From NCBI GenBank assembly GCA_039989855.1, contig JBDXGZ010000003.1, positions 1-64,000 on the forward strand: a stretch of DNA of 64,000 nucleotides, read 5' to 3'. Both the position numbers and the translations under genes were made by a program. Below, piece by piece: positions 44,222 through 53,629 of this stretch (the first letter of the stretch is position 1; each line of letters begins with the position of its first letter). This DNA is from CALFVT01 sp039989855 (lineage in GTDB: Bacteria > Pseudomonadota > Alphaproteobacteria > Caulobacterales > Maricaulaceae). The notes under the pieces are model-generated. The model was not told where the DNA came from. It was given only the letters and a program-made list of their open reading frames with translations, and did not search any database.

Positions 44222-45232
44222 CTATCTCAGGAAGTTGGTAAGCGTTAGGTCTGAAAGACGCGAGGTAAGGATGAACGAGCCTTCGAGTTGGACCTCGAGC
44301 TGGGTCAACTCAGCGGCAGCTTCAAATTGGTCACGGCCTGTTAGAGCCTGATAGGCAGCTGTTAATGACAGAGCTTCAAACTGATTGCGTTCATCGGCTT
44401 TACTTAAGGTTTCAGCATAGGTACCCAAATTTGCTTCTAACGTTACGAGATCTGACGTACCGTTGGCCGTTTTTGTTATAGCGCTGTTGAAGACTTCGGC
44501 AAATTCGGCTGTATCAATCGCGAAACCAGTCTCTTGAGCTGTTGATAATACAGCAAGCCCACGCAGGACATCTTTGATTGCGTCATTATCACCGCGAATA
44601 TCTAAATCAATTGTTTGACCGTTCCCAATATGAAGCGGTGAAGCTTGCCCCGTTCCACCTGTGTAAATTTTAGTTTGAAATCCACCCGTTGGGTCATCGA
44701 AATATGTATTTAAAGCCGCTTCAATGTCTGCAGGAGATCCAGCCGTTGTTACGATGTTTCTAACATCATCCAGAAGGATATCTGCACTGGCGAATGGGGC
44801 CTGATCTGCGGCATCCCCTGAAAATAAGCTGCGTGTGCCATGTTTTATGTTCAAGGCCGTCAATGCGCTACGCAAATTGGATTCGGCTTCGTCTGCAATG
44901 ACGTCAATCGCAGGTGAATTTATCGTATTCAATGCAATGACTGCCCTTGTATCAATACCGTCCAATGCGGCACGGGCGCCGCTTATGCCTTGACTCAGCA
45001 GATCAATCCGCGTTGTGCTTAAAGAATTAATACGTGAGGATTGCTCAATATCATTCAGCGCTTTATTTAAAAGATGAGCATTACCAACACGACCATTTGT
45101 GGCCTTTGTTATGTCAGCTTGTCGACCCGTCACCGCCTCTTGAGCGGCAACATCTAGTCTGGCTTTAATATCTGTCGTTGTTCGATTTTGACGCGTGAAA
45201 CTGAGTAAATCAGGATATCCACCTAATTGCAT
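44222..45232 (-). CDS. flgL: Hook-filament junction protein FlgL
   Basis: A 336-residue flagellin-like protein: N-terminal helices with VTGRQADITKATNG and C-terminal helices with LTAAYQALTGRDQFEAAAEL, as expected for the junction between FlgK and filament. The middle is a variable beta domain. Lies ten bases after flgK. Similar in plan to flagellin, but its place next to flgK favours FlgL. Confidence 0.9.
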   Translation of the reverse strand: MQLGGYPDLLSFTRQNRTTTDIKARLDVAAQEAVTGRQADITKATNGRVGNAHLLNKALNDIEQSSRINSLSTTRIDLLSQGISGARAALDGIDTRAVIALNTINSPAIDVIADEAESNLRSALTALNIKHGTRSLFSGDAADQAPFASADILLDDVRNIVTTAGSPADIEAALNTYFDDPTGGFQTKIYTGGTGQASPLHIGNGQTIDLDIRGDNDAIKDVLRGLAVLSTAQETGFAIDTAEFAEVFNSAITKTANGTSDLVTLEANLGTYAETLSKADERNQFEALSLTAAYQALTGRDQFEAAAELTQLEVQLEGSFILTSRLSDLTLTNFLR

Positions 45233-45241
45233 TATAGCCCC

Positions 45242-46711
45242 CTAAATCTGTAGCAGACGCTGAATCATCTCATCAATAGTTTGGATGACTCGAGCATTTG
45301 CTGCAAAAGATTGTTCGATTAAAAGAAGAGATTGAAGTTCTTGGTCTGTATCAACCCCTGATATTTCAATCTCTGCATCATAGAGCGTATTGCTACGCGT
45401 TAAAGCACTGGCGCTAAGAGCGTCATGACGTATGCGCGATTCTCCAACAAGAGAGGAGAATCCTGCGGCCAGTTCTGTAGAGGAATGATTTCCTGATAGA
45501 CCAGATCCGTTAGGTGCCGCATTCGATTCAGTAAAGGCGGCCAATAATCCGTTGATAAGATCCGCATTACCTGTTGGGCCTGTAGTGGTTGCACCTAACC
45601 CGTCTCTAAAACGTGTGACGTCACCGCCTTGTGCCGGGTCGATTGCGGCATTAAGCTTTAGGCGTCCCGCAACGCCAACTATATTGGCGGGGTCGAGTGG
45701 TTGACCCGCATCTGTAAAAATTCCAGGTAATCCCGCTGTTTTACTTGTATCTAAATTATCGTCTGAAAAGCGTGTCACTAAATCAGCAGCGAGACTGTCC
45801 AATTGGGCTAAAAAATTTGGGGCTACAGAATCGCGCACAGAAAAATGCCCGGCTAATGTTCCTGAACTGAGTGAGAAGTTTCCGCCCGTGCCGGGGGTTA
45901 AGTCTTGAGTGCCGACAAATAAGCCCGATAAACCGCCTGTCCCGTCAGCATAAGAAGCGCCTGGAGGAATGGCGCCAGCCGGTTGGAACGAAAGCTCATT
46001 TACATTTCCTGCTAATAGAAAGACGCCGCTATCTGTCACGATATCGACGTGACCATTTTCACGAGGAACGTCGCGAATAGGGATTATTTCTGCAATGGAA
46101 TCAATTAATCGTTGGCGCTCATCTTCAAGTGCGGCCGTGTCGCCCGATGTTTGATTTATGGTGCTAATATCGCCATTAAGCTCTTGAAGACGGTTTAAAG
46201 CCGTGTTCACAATTTCAACACCGCGGCTAATATTAGCGTCAGCTGTATTGCGCAGAGTGTCGACCGTTTCTGAGAGTGAGCTAAATTGGCTCACAAGCTC
46301 TGTTGTGGATCCGAGGACAGCATTTTGTAGAGCTGGCGATTCAGGTGTTGTGGCGAGCTCTCTGAGATCCGCTTCAAGCGATTCATAAGACGCGAACAGA
46401 CCAAAGTCGTCACCCGGTTCGCCGAGTTCACGATTTAATTGATTATATGTTTCTGATAAAATATTGGCTCGCCCAAAAGACGCGTCTGAATCTCGCCTTA
46501 GTCGAGAAAGCTCAATATCTTGATTGCGATTGATGCCCGTAATCGTGACACCATTGCCTGTGTTACCAACAATACTTGCATTGGCGATAACGTCACGACG
46601 GACATAGCCCGGCGTTGAAGCGTTAGCGACATTGCTGGCAGCAATGTCCGCACGAAACCCAGAACTTGCCAGTCCTGAATTGGCGTTATTAAGAGCTTGA
46701 GTGAGAGACAT
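45242..46711 (-). CDS. flgK: Hook-filament junction protein FlgK
   Basis: A 489-residue hook-associated protein. The N-terminus has SLTQALNNANSGLASSGFRA and ASNVANASTPGYVRRDV; the C-terminus has GVDTDQELQSLLLIEQSF and ANARVIQTIDEMIQRLL, the standard axial-protein ends. Middle domains variable. Twenty-four bases after flgE; flgE-flgK-flgL-flgI read as one operon. Confidence 0.95.
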   Translation of the reverse strand: MSLTQALNNANSGLASSGFRADIAASNVANASTPGYVRRDVIANASIVGNTGNGVTITGINRNQDIELSRLRRDSDASFGRANILSETYNQLNRELGEPGDDFGLFASYESLEADLRELATTPESPALQNAVLGSTTELVSQFSSLSETVDTLRNTADANISRGVEIVNTALNRLQELNGDISTINQTSGDTAALEDERQRLIDSIAEIIPIRDVPRENGHVDIVTDSGVFLLAGNVNELSFQPAGAIPPGASYADGTGGLSGLFVGTQDLTPGTGGNFSLSSGTLAGHFSVRDSVAPNFLAQLDSLAADLVTRFSDDNLDTSKTAGLPGIFTDAGQPLDPANIVGVAGRLKLNAAIDPAQGGDVTRFRDGLGATTTGPTGNADLINGLLAAFTESNAAPNGSGLSGNHSSTELAAGFSSLVGESRIRHDALSASALTRSNTLYDAEIEISGVDTDQELQSLLLIEQSFAANARVIQTIDEMIQRLLQI

Positions 46712-46735
46712 TTTATGCCCTTAGTCGATCTTTAT

Positions 46736-48040
46736 TTATCGCTTAAGGTTTGTTGTCTCTTGGAGCATTTCATCAACGGTTTGAATGATTGTTGCATTAG
46801 ATGAATAAGCTCGTTGGGTTTCGATCAGGCTCGTCAATTCTGATGCAATATCAGTCGTGGATTGTGCTAAGGCATAACCTGCAACGCTGCCCGTCGGCCC
46901 TGTTCCTGCGTCCCAAAGAAATACGTCACCGCTTTCTGGGGAAATGGAGTAAGCTTGGTTGCTCCGCGCGGTTAAACCATTAAGATTGGGGACATCTGCA
47001 ACGGGAACTTGAAAGATTGTTCTGCGGAAACCGGAACTGAAAATCGCTTCTACGTGGCCTGCTTGGTTAATTTCAACGCCTTGCAAATCTCCAATCAGTG
47101 ATCCATCTTTTGTCACATTAGTTGGGGAAAATGGCGCGGCTAATTGCGTGATTCCGTTGGATTCTCCGGGCCTGCCAATAAATGCACTTATCGGGCCACT
47201 CGCGACATTAAGGTCGAGCTCACCTGTTGCGGCATTGTAATTTGTACCTGGATTCGGTATAATTGTTCCAATGGATCCCCCATTTTCAATGCCGTCATTA
47301 AATGTAATGTCAAAACTTGCAATTGGTGTGAGAGGGTCACCCGCAAGGTCCGTTATGCCGACATTCCAAGTATTACTGGCCCCTGTCCCTGGTACATTTG
47401 GTGTAAATGTATAAGTTAAGGTTTGCGAGCCACCAAGGTTATCAAAATATTCGATTGGTAGTTCGAAAGCTTCGCCCGATGAGCCGTTTATTGTGGAGTC
47501 TGAAGGTAGATTGATTCCAAGGCTAATATTACGCGTTGGTGATGCTGAAAACCCACTCGCGTCAATATTGACAGGAACCAGGCTCGTTGAACTATCGCGT
47601 GTGCCAGTTTGAATATTACCTTGCGCGTCTGCGGGCCATCCTAGGAGGTATAAGCCGCTTGGGGTGCTAAGATTGCCGTCTTCATCAGGGGAAAAACTAC
47701 CTGTTGGTACCAGTTGGAAATCGCGTTCTGTGGGTGATTCATTAACCCCAAAAACGTCAGTGACGGGAATGAGGCCACTGCCGTTAATAGCAATGTCGAG
47801 AGCGTTTCCTGTTGTAATGAGAGCGCCAGCGGTTGCGACGTCTTTAAAGGTTGTCGCTCTGACGCCACCTGCTGAATAAATTCCGTCCTGTTGATTGGTG
47901 ACTAAGCTTGAGAAATCAACATCACTACGTTTGTAGCCATTGGTGCTGGAGTTAGCGATATTGTCTGAAATTGTGGCCAGACGTGTAGCATTTACATTGA
48001 GGCCCTGAACCCCCGCATTGAGGGAAGAAGATATTGTCAT
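46736..48040 (-). CDS. flgE: Flagellar hook protein FlgE
   Basis: A 434-residue hook subunit: MTISSSLNAGVQGLNVNATR, ISDNIANSSTNGYKRSDVDF, and a C-terminus with LTSLIETQRAYSSNATIIQT, typical axial motifs. Start at ATG 48040, with AAGGA six bases upstream, in place of a TTG two codons earlier. Large middle domain as in Caulobacter-type hooks. Confidence 0.95.
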   Translation of the reverse strand: MTISSSLNAGVQGLNVNATRLATISDNIANSSTNGYKRSDVDFSSLVTNQQDGIYSAGGVRATTFKDVATAGALITTGNALDIAINGSGLIPVTDVFGVNESPTERDFQLVPTGSFSPDEDGNLSTPSGLYLLGWPADAQGNIQTGTRDSSTSLVPVNIDASGFSASPTRNISLGINLPSDSTINGSSGEAFELPIEYFDNLGGSQTLTYTFTPNVPGTGASNTWNVGITDLAGDPLTPIASFDITFNDGIENGGSIGTIIPNPGTNYNAATGELDLNVASGPISAFIGRPGESNGITQLAAPFSPTNVTKDGSLIGDLQGVEINQAGHVEAIFSSGFRRTIFQVPVADVPNLNGLTARSNQAYSISPESGDVFLWDAGTGPTGSVAGYALAQSTTDIASELTSLIETQRAYSSNATIIQTVDEMLQETTNLKR

Positions 48041-48127
48041 GATCAATCCTTGATAGTTAACAACTTAACTATAAAGGGTAGACATAGGTGGTTAATAAAG
48101 TGTGTAAAAATAAATACACCAATATAA

Positions 48128-48922
48128 TTACTGCAAAATAGTGATGGATATCCGCCGATTTTGGGGCGCTAAAGGATCATCTGATAGCGGATCTGTATAG
48201 GCCTTACCAGAGATTTCAGAAATCTTTTCAATGGCAAATCCATTAGAAACAAGTAAGCGGCGCGCAATATTTGCACGATCGGTTGAAAGCTCCCAATTTG
48301 AGTATTGTTTGCGATTGGCAAAGGCACTGCTGTCTGTATGACCAACAATTTTAATATTATTTTTTACGGATGAAAATGAATCTGTGACAACTATGAGCAG
48401 TTCTTTTAGAAGATCGGATGGCGTTGTATCGCCGATTGAAAACAGTGGAGCATCATCACTGTCAATAAGCTCAATGACAAGACCTTCTGGGCTTAATTTT
48501 ATGCTGACATGCTTCAATAAGCCTTCATTTTGCGCAATGAGCGCCTCATTTAGGGCTTTAATTTGATTTTGCGATTTATCATCCGCTTGATCTTTCTGTT
48601 CGGTATTAATGGCGTCATCGCCGTCATCTTTGGCGCCCGTACCTGATTTTATTAAGGTATCTTGCGTAAATATAGAATCTCCTGACAAGGCACCAGATCC
48701 ACCACCAGAAACAGAGACGATAGGAATATTAGGACTGAAATGATCGGCGATACCTTTGCGTTGTTCTTCAGTTGTCGCATTTAATAGCCACATGAGAAGG
48801 AAAAATGCCATCATCGCTGTTACGAAGTCAGCATATGCAACTTTCCACGCGCCGCCATGGTGACCATCCGCGGCATATACTTTTTTCCGCCGAATTATAA
48901 TTGGTCTAACTGTTTCAGTCAT
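48128..48922 (-). CDS. motB: Flagellar stator protein MotB
   Basis: A 264-residue protein. Basic N-terminus, one membrane helix with the proton-carrying D32 (VAYADFVTAMMAFFLLMWLL), a plug/linker, and an OmpA-like peptidoglycan domain (about 165-264: IVGHTDSSAF, NWELSTDRANIARRLL). MotB anchors the stator; its MotA partner is at 50154, on the other strand. Shares a divergent promoter region with the FliM-like gene. Confidence 0.95.
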   Translation of the reverse strand: MTETVRPIIIRRKKVYAADGHHGGAWKVAYADFVTAMMAFFLLMWLLNATTEEQRKGIADHFSPNIPIVSVSGGGSGALSGDSIFTQDTLIKSGTGAKDDGDDAINTEQKDQADDKSQNQIKALNEALIAQNEGLLKHVSIKLSPEGLVIELIDSDDAPLFSIGDTTPSDLLKELLIVVTDSFSSVKNNIKIVGHTDSSAFANRKQYSNWELSTDRANIARRLLVSNGFAIEKISEISGKAYTDPLSDDPLAPQNRRISITILQ

Positions 48923-49091
48923 TTCAATACCTATGCCAAAATTTTATATGGTCGTTTGAGCCAGCAAGTTATAGAGACGACAGTTGAATTTAAAGGTAAC
49001 AAATAGGCTTAAAAAACAGTAAACTATTAAGAGTTTCGAAAGAAGATCTAAATTATGGAGTGATTATAATAAAACACTAGGATGGTGCTTA

Positions 49092-50078
49092 ATGAGTATT
49101 TTGCAGAAAAAGTTAGACCTTAAACCGGAATTACCTGATCATATAAAAGACAGTGTTGCTCTTTGGAGCTCATTACATAGTGTTTTCTGCGATAATTTTT
49201 CTGAGCTTTCGCAATCGAGTTGGGAGGTGGCTCGTGCTGAAATTAAAGTCGCGCCCATAGTAGAGCTAATATCAGGCTTACCGAAACAGGGCCTTTATTT
49301 TGGTTACGGGGAAAAGGAAGGGCAAACGAGTTATATAACATATTATGACGAGGCGTTTGCTGAGAAAGTCACGAAAAGTGCATTAGATATTCAAAAAACT
49401 GAGGTTAACGAAGCCCATAAAATGGGGAAGCTAGACTTAATTTTATTCAAACCCGTCGCAGATAGTTTGAATGTAGAGTTCTGGAAGATGTTTAATGATA
49501 TATATATATTTAAAGGTATCGATGAAGACGTCCCCAGAGATCCCAAATCACCATTAAATGAAATAGGAAGAGGCCTTAGTTCAGATGATATTGGCCTTGT
49601 GACAGATAGTGCGGCTTGGATTGAGATGGCTCTATACATTCAGCCCGTTAAAAATAAAGCTGAAAAGTCTAAGCCTAAAGATAACAAGGCGTCATCTCTA
49701 GCTGTAAGGATTTTATTACCGCAAAATTTATTGTTAAAGTTATTGTCTGTGCGTGGCAATCAGACAAATGAGCAAGTTATAGATCCCCAAAATCCTTGGA
49801 CGCTCCATATGCGTAAATCACTCGATACGGCTATCGTGCCTGTTAGAGTTGTTGCAGAGACCTGCCGCATGACTGTTGCTGATTGTACCAGGCTTGAGAT
49901 CGGTCAAGTTATTAGTTTGCCAGGCGTATCTTTAGACTCCATTGGGATTGAAGCAGAAATGAGCGGAGTTAGCGTCAATTTTGCGTGGGCGGCCTTGGGC
50001 ATATATAAAGCGCATAGAGCTGTGAAGCTTATTGATAATATAGATCCTAACTTTTGTCCTGATACTATATCTGTGTAA
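49092..50078 (+). CDS. fliM: FliM-like switch protein (divergent)
   Basis: A 328-residue protein ending in a SpoA domain (about 244-313: LDTAIVPVRVVAETCRMTVA, LEIGQVISLPG, AWAALGIYKAHRAVKL). The first 240 residues are helical and sparse in family motifs. I see neither the N-terminal CheY-binding LSQxEIDALL peptide nor the GGxG block of FliM. Length and position, before motA, fit FliM as in rhizobial motA-fliM-fliN-fliG loci. No other FliM is in the window, so this is the best candidate, highly diverged. Confidence 0.65.
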   Translation: MSILQKKLDLKPELPDHIKDSVALWSSLHSVFCDNFSELSQSSWEVARAEIKVAPIVELISGLPKQGLYFGYGEKEGQTSYITYYDEAFAEKVTKSALDIQKTEVNEAHKMGKLDLILFKPVADSLNVEFWKMFNDIYIFKGIDEDVPRDPKSPLNEIGRGLSSDDIGLVTDSAAWIEMALYIQPVKNKAEKSKPKDNKASSLAVRILLPQNLLLKLLSVRGNQTNEQVIDPQNPWTLHMRKSLDTAIVPVRVVAETCRMTVADCTRLEIGQVISLPGVSLDSIGIEAEMSGVSVNFAWAALGIYKAHRAVKLIDNIDPNFCPDTISV

Positions 50079-50153
50079 AATTATATATCTAATAAACACC
50101 ATTTTGGTGTTATTTTAATAAATACGTAACCATTAAAATACTATACAAAGATC

Positions 50154-51020
50154 ATGAGTTCTATTTTTGGTATTATTTTAACATTGTTCTGTGTTTTCGG
50201 TGGCTACATTCTAGCGGGCGGGAAAATGGGAATTATCCTTCACTCCCTCCCTTATGAGATGATGATTATTGGAGGCGCTGCCGTTGGTGCGTTTGCATGT
50301 GGTAATGACATGCATACGATTAAACATACAATGAAAGATTTTGGCGCTGTTTTTAAAGGCGCGAAATGGAAGAAATCAGATTACAACGATCTACTATGCT
50401 TAATGCACGAATTGGTGCGTTTAGCCAAAGAAAGTCCGGTCGAGATTGAAGCTCATATCGAAGCGCCTGAGGATTCGTCATTTTTTCAACGCTACCCGCG
50501 TATTTTAGGTGAGACGGCGTTTGTGGAATTGATATGCGATACTATTCGATCGATGATTATGAACTTTGATGATGTTTATCAGGTCGAAGAGTTACTGGAT
50601 AAGCAACTTGATACGATGAAAGAGGAAAGTCTTCATGGATCACACGCACTACAAAATATGGCAGATGCCTTGCCCGCATTGGGTATTGTAGCAGCGGTTT
50701 TGGGCGTGATTAAAACAATGGGCTCAATTGACAAGCCGCCAGAGGTTTTAGGCGGTATGATCGGGGGGGCCTTGGTTGGTACATTCCTCGGTGTTTTCTT
50801 AGCTTATTCATTGGTTGGGCCGTTTGCGAATAAAGTAAAATCTGTTCGTGAAGAAGAGCATTATTTTTATTCACTTATTCGGGGTGTCTTAGTCTCAAGT
50901 TTGCATAATAATGCGACGAATTTATGTGTTGAAGTCGCTAGACGCAGCGCACCAAAGCATAATCGTCCAAGTTTTGTAGATATTGAAGAGTCTCTTAAAG
51001 CCTTAAAGCAGGCCGCTTAA
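50154..51020 (+). CDS. motA: Flagellar stator protein MotA
   Basis: A 288-residue four-helix membrane protein: LTLFCVFGGYILAGGKMGII, a cytoplasmic loop with QRYPRILGETAFVELICDTI, the pore helices ALPALGIVAAVLGVIKTMGS and GALVGTFLGVFLAYSLVGPF, and charged torque-loop residues. With MotB it forms the ion-driven stator. The downstream gene starts on the last base of its stop. Confidence 0.96.
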   Translation: MSSIFGIILTLFCVFGGYILAGGKMGIILHSLPYEMMIIGGAAVGAFACGNDMHTIKHTMKDFGAVFKGAKWKKSDYNDLLCLMHELVRLAKESPVEIEAHIEAPEDSSFFQRYPRILGETAFVELICDTIRSMIMNFDDVYQVEELLDKQLDTMKEESLHGSHALQNMADALPALGIVAAVLGVIKTMGSIDKPPEVLGGMIGGALVGTFLGVFLAYSLVGPFANKVKSVREEEHYFYSLIRGVLVSSLHNNATNLCVEVARRSAPKHNRPSFVDIEESLKALKQAA

Positions 51021-52855
51021 TGGGGTCTAAACGTAGATATATACGACGTGCATCTGCGGGAATCATAATAGCCTCAGCTTTGTGGGGCAGCTTAAGTGTT
51101 GCGGCTGATGATGCTAAAAATAAAGCCCTAAATAATGATGCGGCTTCATCACTTAAATCAATTCTTAAAAAAGCAGGCGAACAAGGCTTTATTGCGATAG
51201 AGGGCGACGTGCAAACGCCCGTGACTGAAAGAGCTTCGTCAGAGACGCTATCCCAAAAACCATCGTCCAAGCCAGCTACTAAAATAACACAGCTAGAACG
51301 CAACAATCCATTAGGGATTGTAGATTGTAATATTACGTCTGTATTAGATCTTTCAAATTATACCTCGCTTGAATCATATGATGCCATTCACACGGCGAAG
51401 TCAGCCTTAGAAAAAGTCGAAAATATAGAAGATGTTATGCCTTTAGCTCATAGCTATATGGCCTTAGGTTTTGGGGCCGAAATGTCTGGCGTCGTTAAAA
51501 ATTTCAAAGGGAATAAGGCGCGCTTAATCGAGTCTATTGGGCGGACTATAGAGGGTGATCAATCTGTAAATGATTATGAGTTTATAACCCGATATTCCGA
51601 TTGTAATAGTGCTGCGTTGTTCTGGAGTCAGTTTTCAGGGTTAATTATATCTCCAGATGCAAATAATGTTACGCCATTTGAATTAAGTTATGATGACGAA
51701 GATTTTTTAAACGAGTTACCTGTAAACCTTAAAAAAATTGTGACCACAAGGTTTGGTATATACGCCGCAGAAAATGGGTCACGAATGATGGCGACCAAAT
51801 TGCTCACATCATTAGTGCCTCGCGCAAGACGAGGTGAATTGGCAACGTATAAAGATGATGGTTTACTCTATTTTCATGGGCTCGTCCGCCAGATTGATGG
51901 GGACCCGAGTGGCTTAGAGATATTCAAGCATCTGGCTGAACGTGATGGGCTTTACCGCGTCCGCTCACTGCAAAGGTTGGCAGAAGAAAATTTGAGCCAT
52001 GGCACGCGACTATATGAAAGTTTCTCGGATGACGTTGACGCTGTTAGTCAGCAATATAATGGACAGCAAGAGAGCCGCCAAGCAAGTCTACAAATTATCA
52101 AGCATCGTCTTAATACAGATAGTTTTATCGACGCTATTAAACAGGTAAAACGTGAATTTACAGCGGTCGATGTCGAACGCGTTGAGGCCGTTATCTTCGC
52201 CGCTGATCGGATGAAGGCCGCCTTTAAAGATGAGCTAAAATCCCGGCAATTACTGGCATTAAATGCTTTTCTTTATGACCTTGATTTTTTTGCGTCTTAT
52301 GATGACCTCACCACACTACAAGGAATGGCTAATAACACAGCCATTGATCTAAATTTACCTGAATTAGTTAGTAATATTTTCTCGACGTCCAAAACGCTAT
52401 CTTCTGATGATAAAGACATGCTGCTATATGCTCAAACACTCATTGCTGCGAAACATGGCGAGTATGATACCGTTATAAAGACCGCTAAAGGTTTTTCTGG
52501 CAACCCCGATTTTCAGTCGTTGAAACTTGAAGCCGCCGTGAAGTCTGGGAACTTTAAAGAAACAATCGCGTCTTTAAAACTAACGGCTGAAGATGCGGAA
52601 CGTTACGCCTTACATTCCGGAATTGCGTGGCAAAATGGTGAGTGGAGTGAGGCCAAGATGGCGCTCGAATCTTTAGCGGGTGAAACCCCTAACACTGATC
52701 TTACGACGAAGATTGCCCTAGCAAATTATATTGGCGATGAAGGTCGTGCTTATGTTGATCGGGCCGTTCCTAAAACGGCTGTAGATTTTGACAATCTCAC
52801 GGCGCAACTCATTAAAGATATGACCGTTGTACAGGGGTATCTTTCCAATGGATAA
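51020..52855 (+). CDS. Large secreted helical protein linked to MotA (MotC-like role?)
   Basis: A 611-residue protein with a signal-type N-terminus (basic, then IIIASALWGSLSVAADDAKN), a Ser/Lys-rich linker to about 100, and a long all-helical C-terminal region resembling TPR/HEAT-like solenoids (for example ALHSGIAWQNGEWSEAKMAL). No family recognised. It is coupled to motA (one-base overlap) and to flgF (eight-base overlap). In rhizobia the periplasmic stator protein MotC follows motB; this may be its counterpart, being longer, with no clear sequence match. A MotE-like protein at 36837 supports that idea. Confidence 0.7.
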   Translation: MGSKRRYIRRASAGIIIASALWGSLSVAADDAKNKALNNDAASSLKSILKKAGEQGFIAIEGDVQTPVTERASSETLSQKPSSKPATKITQLERNNPLGIVDCNITSVLDLSNYTSLESYDAIHTAKSALEKVENIEDVMPLAHSYMALGFGAEMSGVVKNFKGNKARLIESIGRTIEGDQSVNDYEFITRYSDCNSAALFWSQFSGLIISPDANNVTPFELSYDDEDFLNELPVNLKKIVTTRFGIYAAENGSRMMATKLLTSLVPRARRGELATYKDDGLLYFHGLVRQIDGDPSGLEIFKHLAERDGLYRVRSLQRLAEENLSHGTRLYESFSDDVDAVSQQYNGQQESRQASLQIIKHRLNTDSFIDAIKQVKREFTAVDVERVEAVIFAADRMKAAFKDELKSRQLLALNAFLYDLDFFASYDDLTTLQGMANNTAIDLNLPELVSNIFSTSKTLSSDDKDMLLYAQTLIAAKHGEYDTVIKTAKGFSGNPDFQSLKLEAAVKSGNFKETIASLKLTAEDAERYALHSGIAWQNGEWSEAKMALESLAGETPNTDLTTKIALANYIGDEGRAYVDRAVPKTAVDFDNLTAQLIKDMTVVQGYLSNG

Positions 52856-53585
52856 CCCTACCTATGTCAGCTTATCCCGCCAATCGGGCTTGTTAAAAGA
52901 GTTGAGTGTCATTGCCAATAATATGGCGAATGCAGGTACAACAGGTTTTAAACGAGAAGGGGCAATTTTTACAGAATATGTAAAATCTGTCGGGTCTGAT
53001 AGGCCATCTGACAGCCCGCGCGAGTCAATGTCGATGGGTCGACTGGGGGCACATGTTAGTCATTTTGAAAGTGGCGAGCTGAGTCAAACGGGCGGCACAC
53101 TTGACGTGGCGATCGAAGGGGAAGGATTTTTTCTCGTTGAAACACCACGAGGTGAAAGGCTTACACGCGCAGGTCATTTTTCAACGGATAATGAAGGGAC
53201 GCTGATAAACACATCTGGTTATGCTGTTCTTGATGATGCAGGTGGACGTATTCAAATCCCACAAGAAGTTAATATTTTGGCTATTGGTGGTGACGGCACA
53301 ATAAGCGCAGATGGCATTGAGCTAGGAAAGCTAGGCCTTGTGAACGCAAACCCCCAAGAATTATCTCGTGAAGGTGAAAATCTTTGGGTGGCTGGAAACG
53401 GGTACGAACCCGTTGAGGATGCCACATTTGTACAAGGGTTTCTTGAAGGATCAAACGTTCAACCTATCGCAGAAATCGCACGAATGATCGAAGTCCAACG
53501 TGCCTATGACGTCGGACAGAAATTATTAGAAATTGAAAATGACCGAATTGAATCGGTCATCACAACTATTCGGCAACTAACTTAG
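52848..53585 (+). CDS. flgF: Flagellar rod protein FlgF
   Basis: A 245-residue rod protein: MDNPTYVSLSRQSGLLKELS, IANNMANAGTTGFKREGAIF, and the C-terminus MIEVQRAYDVGQKLLEIEND. Start at ATG 52848, the normal FlgF N-terminus; an upstream open extension lacks a sensible start. Overlaps the preceding gene by eight bases. First gene of a flgF-flgG-flgA-flgH run. Confidence 0.95.
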   Translation: MDNPTYVSLSRQSGLLKELSVIANNMANAGTTGFKREGAIFTEYVKSVGSDRPSDSPRESMSMGRLGAHVSHFESGELSQTGGTLDVAIEGEGFFLVETPRGERLTRAGHFSTDNEGTLINTSGYAVLDDAGGRIQIPQEVNILAIGGDGTISADGIELGKLGLVNANPQELSREGENLWVAGNGYEPVEDATFVQGFLEGSNVQPIAEIARMIEVQRAYDVGQKLLEIENDRIESVITTIRQLT

Positions 53586-53593
53586 CCGAAACC

Positions 53594-53612
53594 CGGACAG
53601 GATGTCCGTTTT
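53594..53612 (+). terminator. Small hairpin between flgF and flgG
   Basis: CGGACA-GGA-TGTCCG followed by TTTT in the 44-base gap after flgF. A short 6-bp stem with four U would be a weak attenuator or mRNA-processing site, not a full stop, since flgG follows at once with its own AGGGAGG ribosome site. Confidence 0.5.
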
Positions 53613-53629
53613 AGAAAGGGAGGTTCTTT

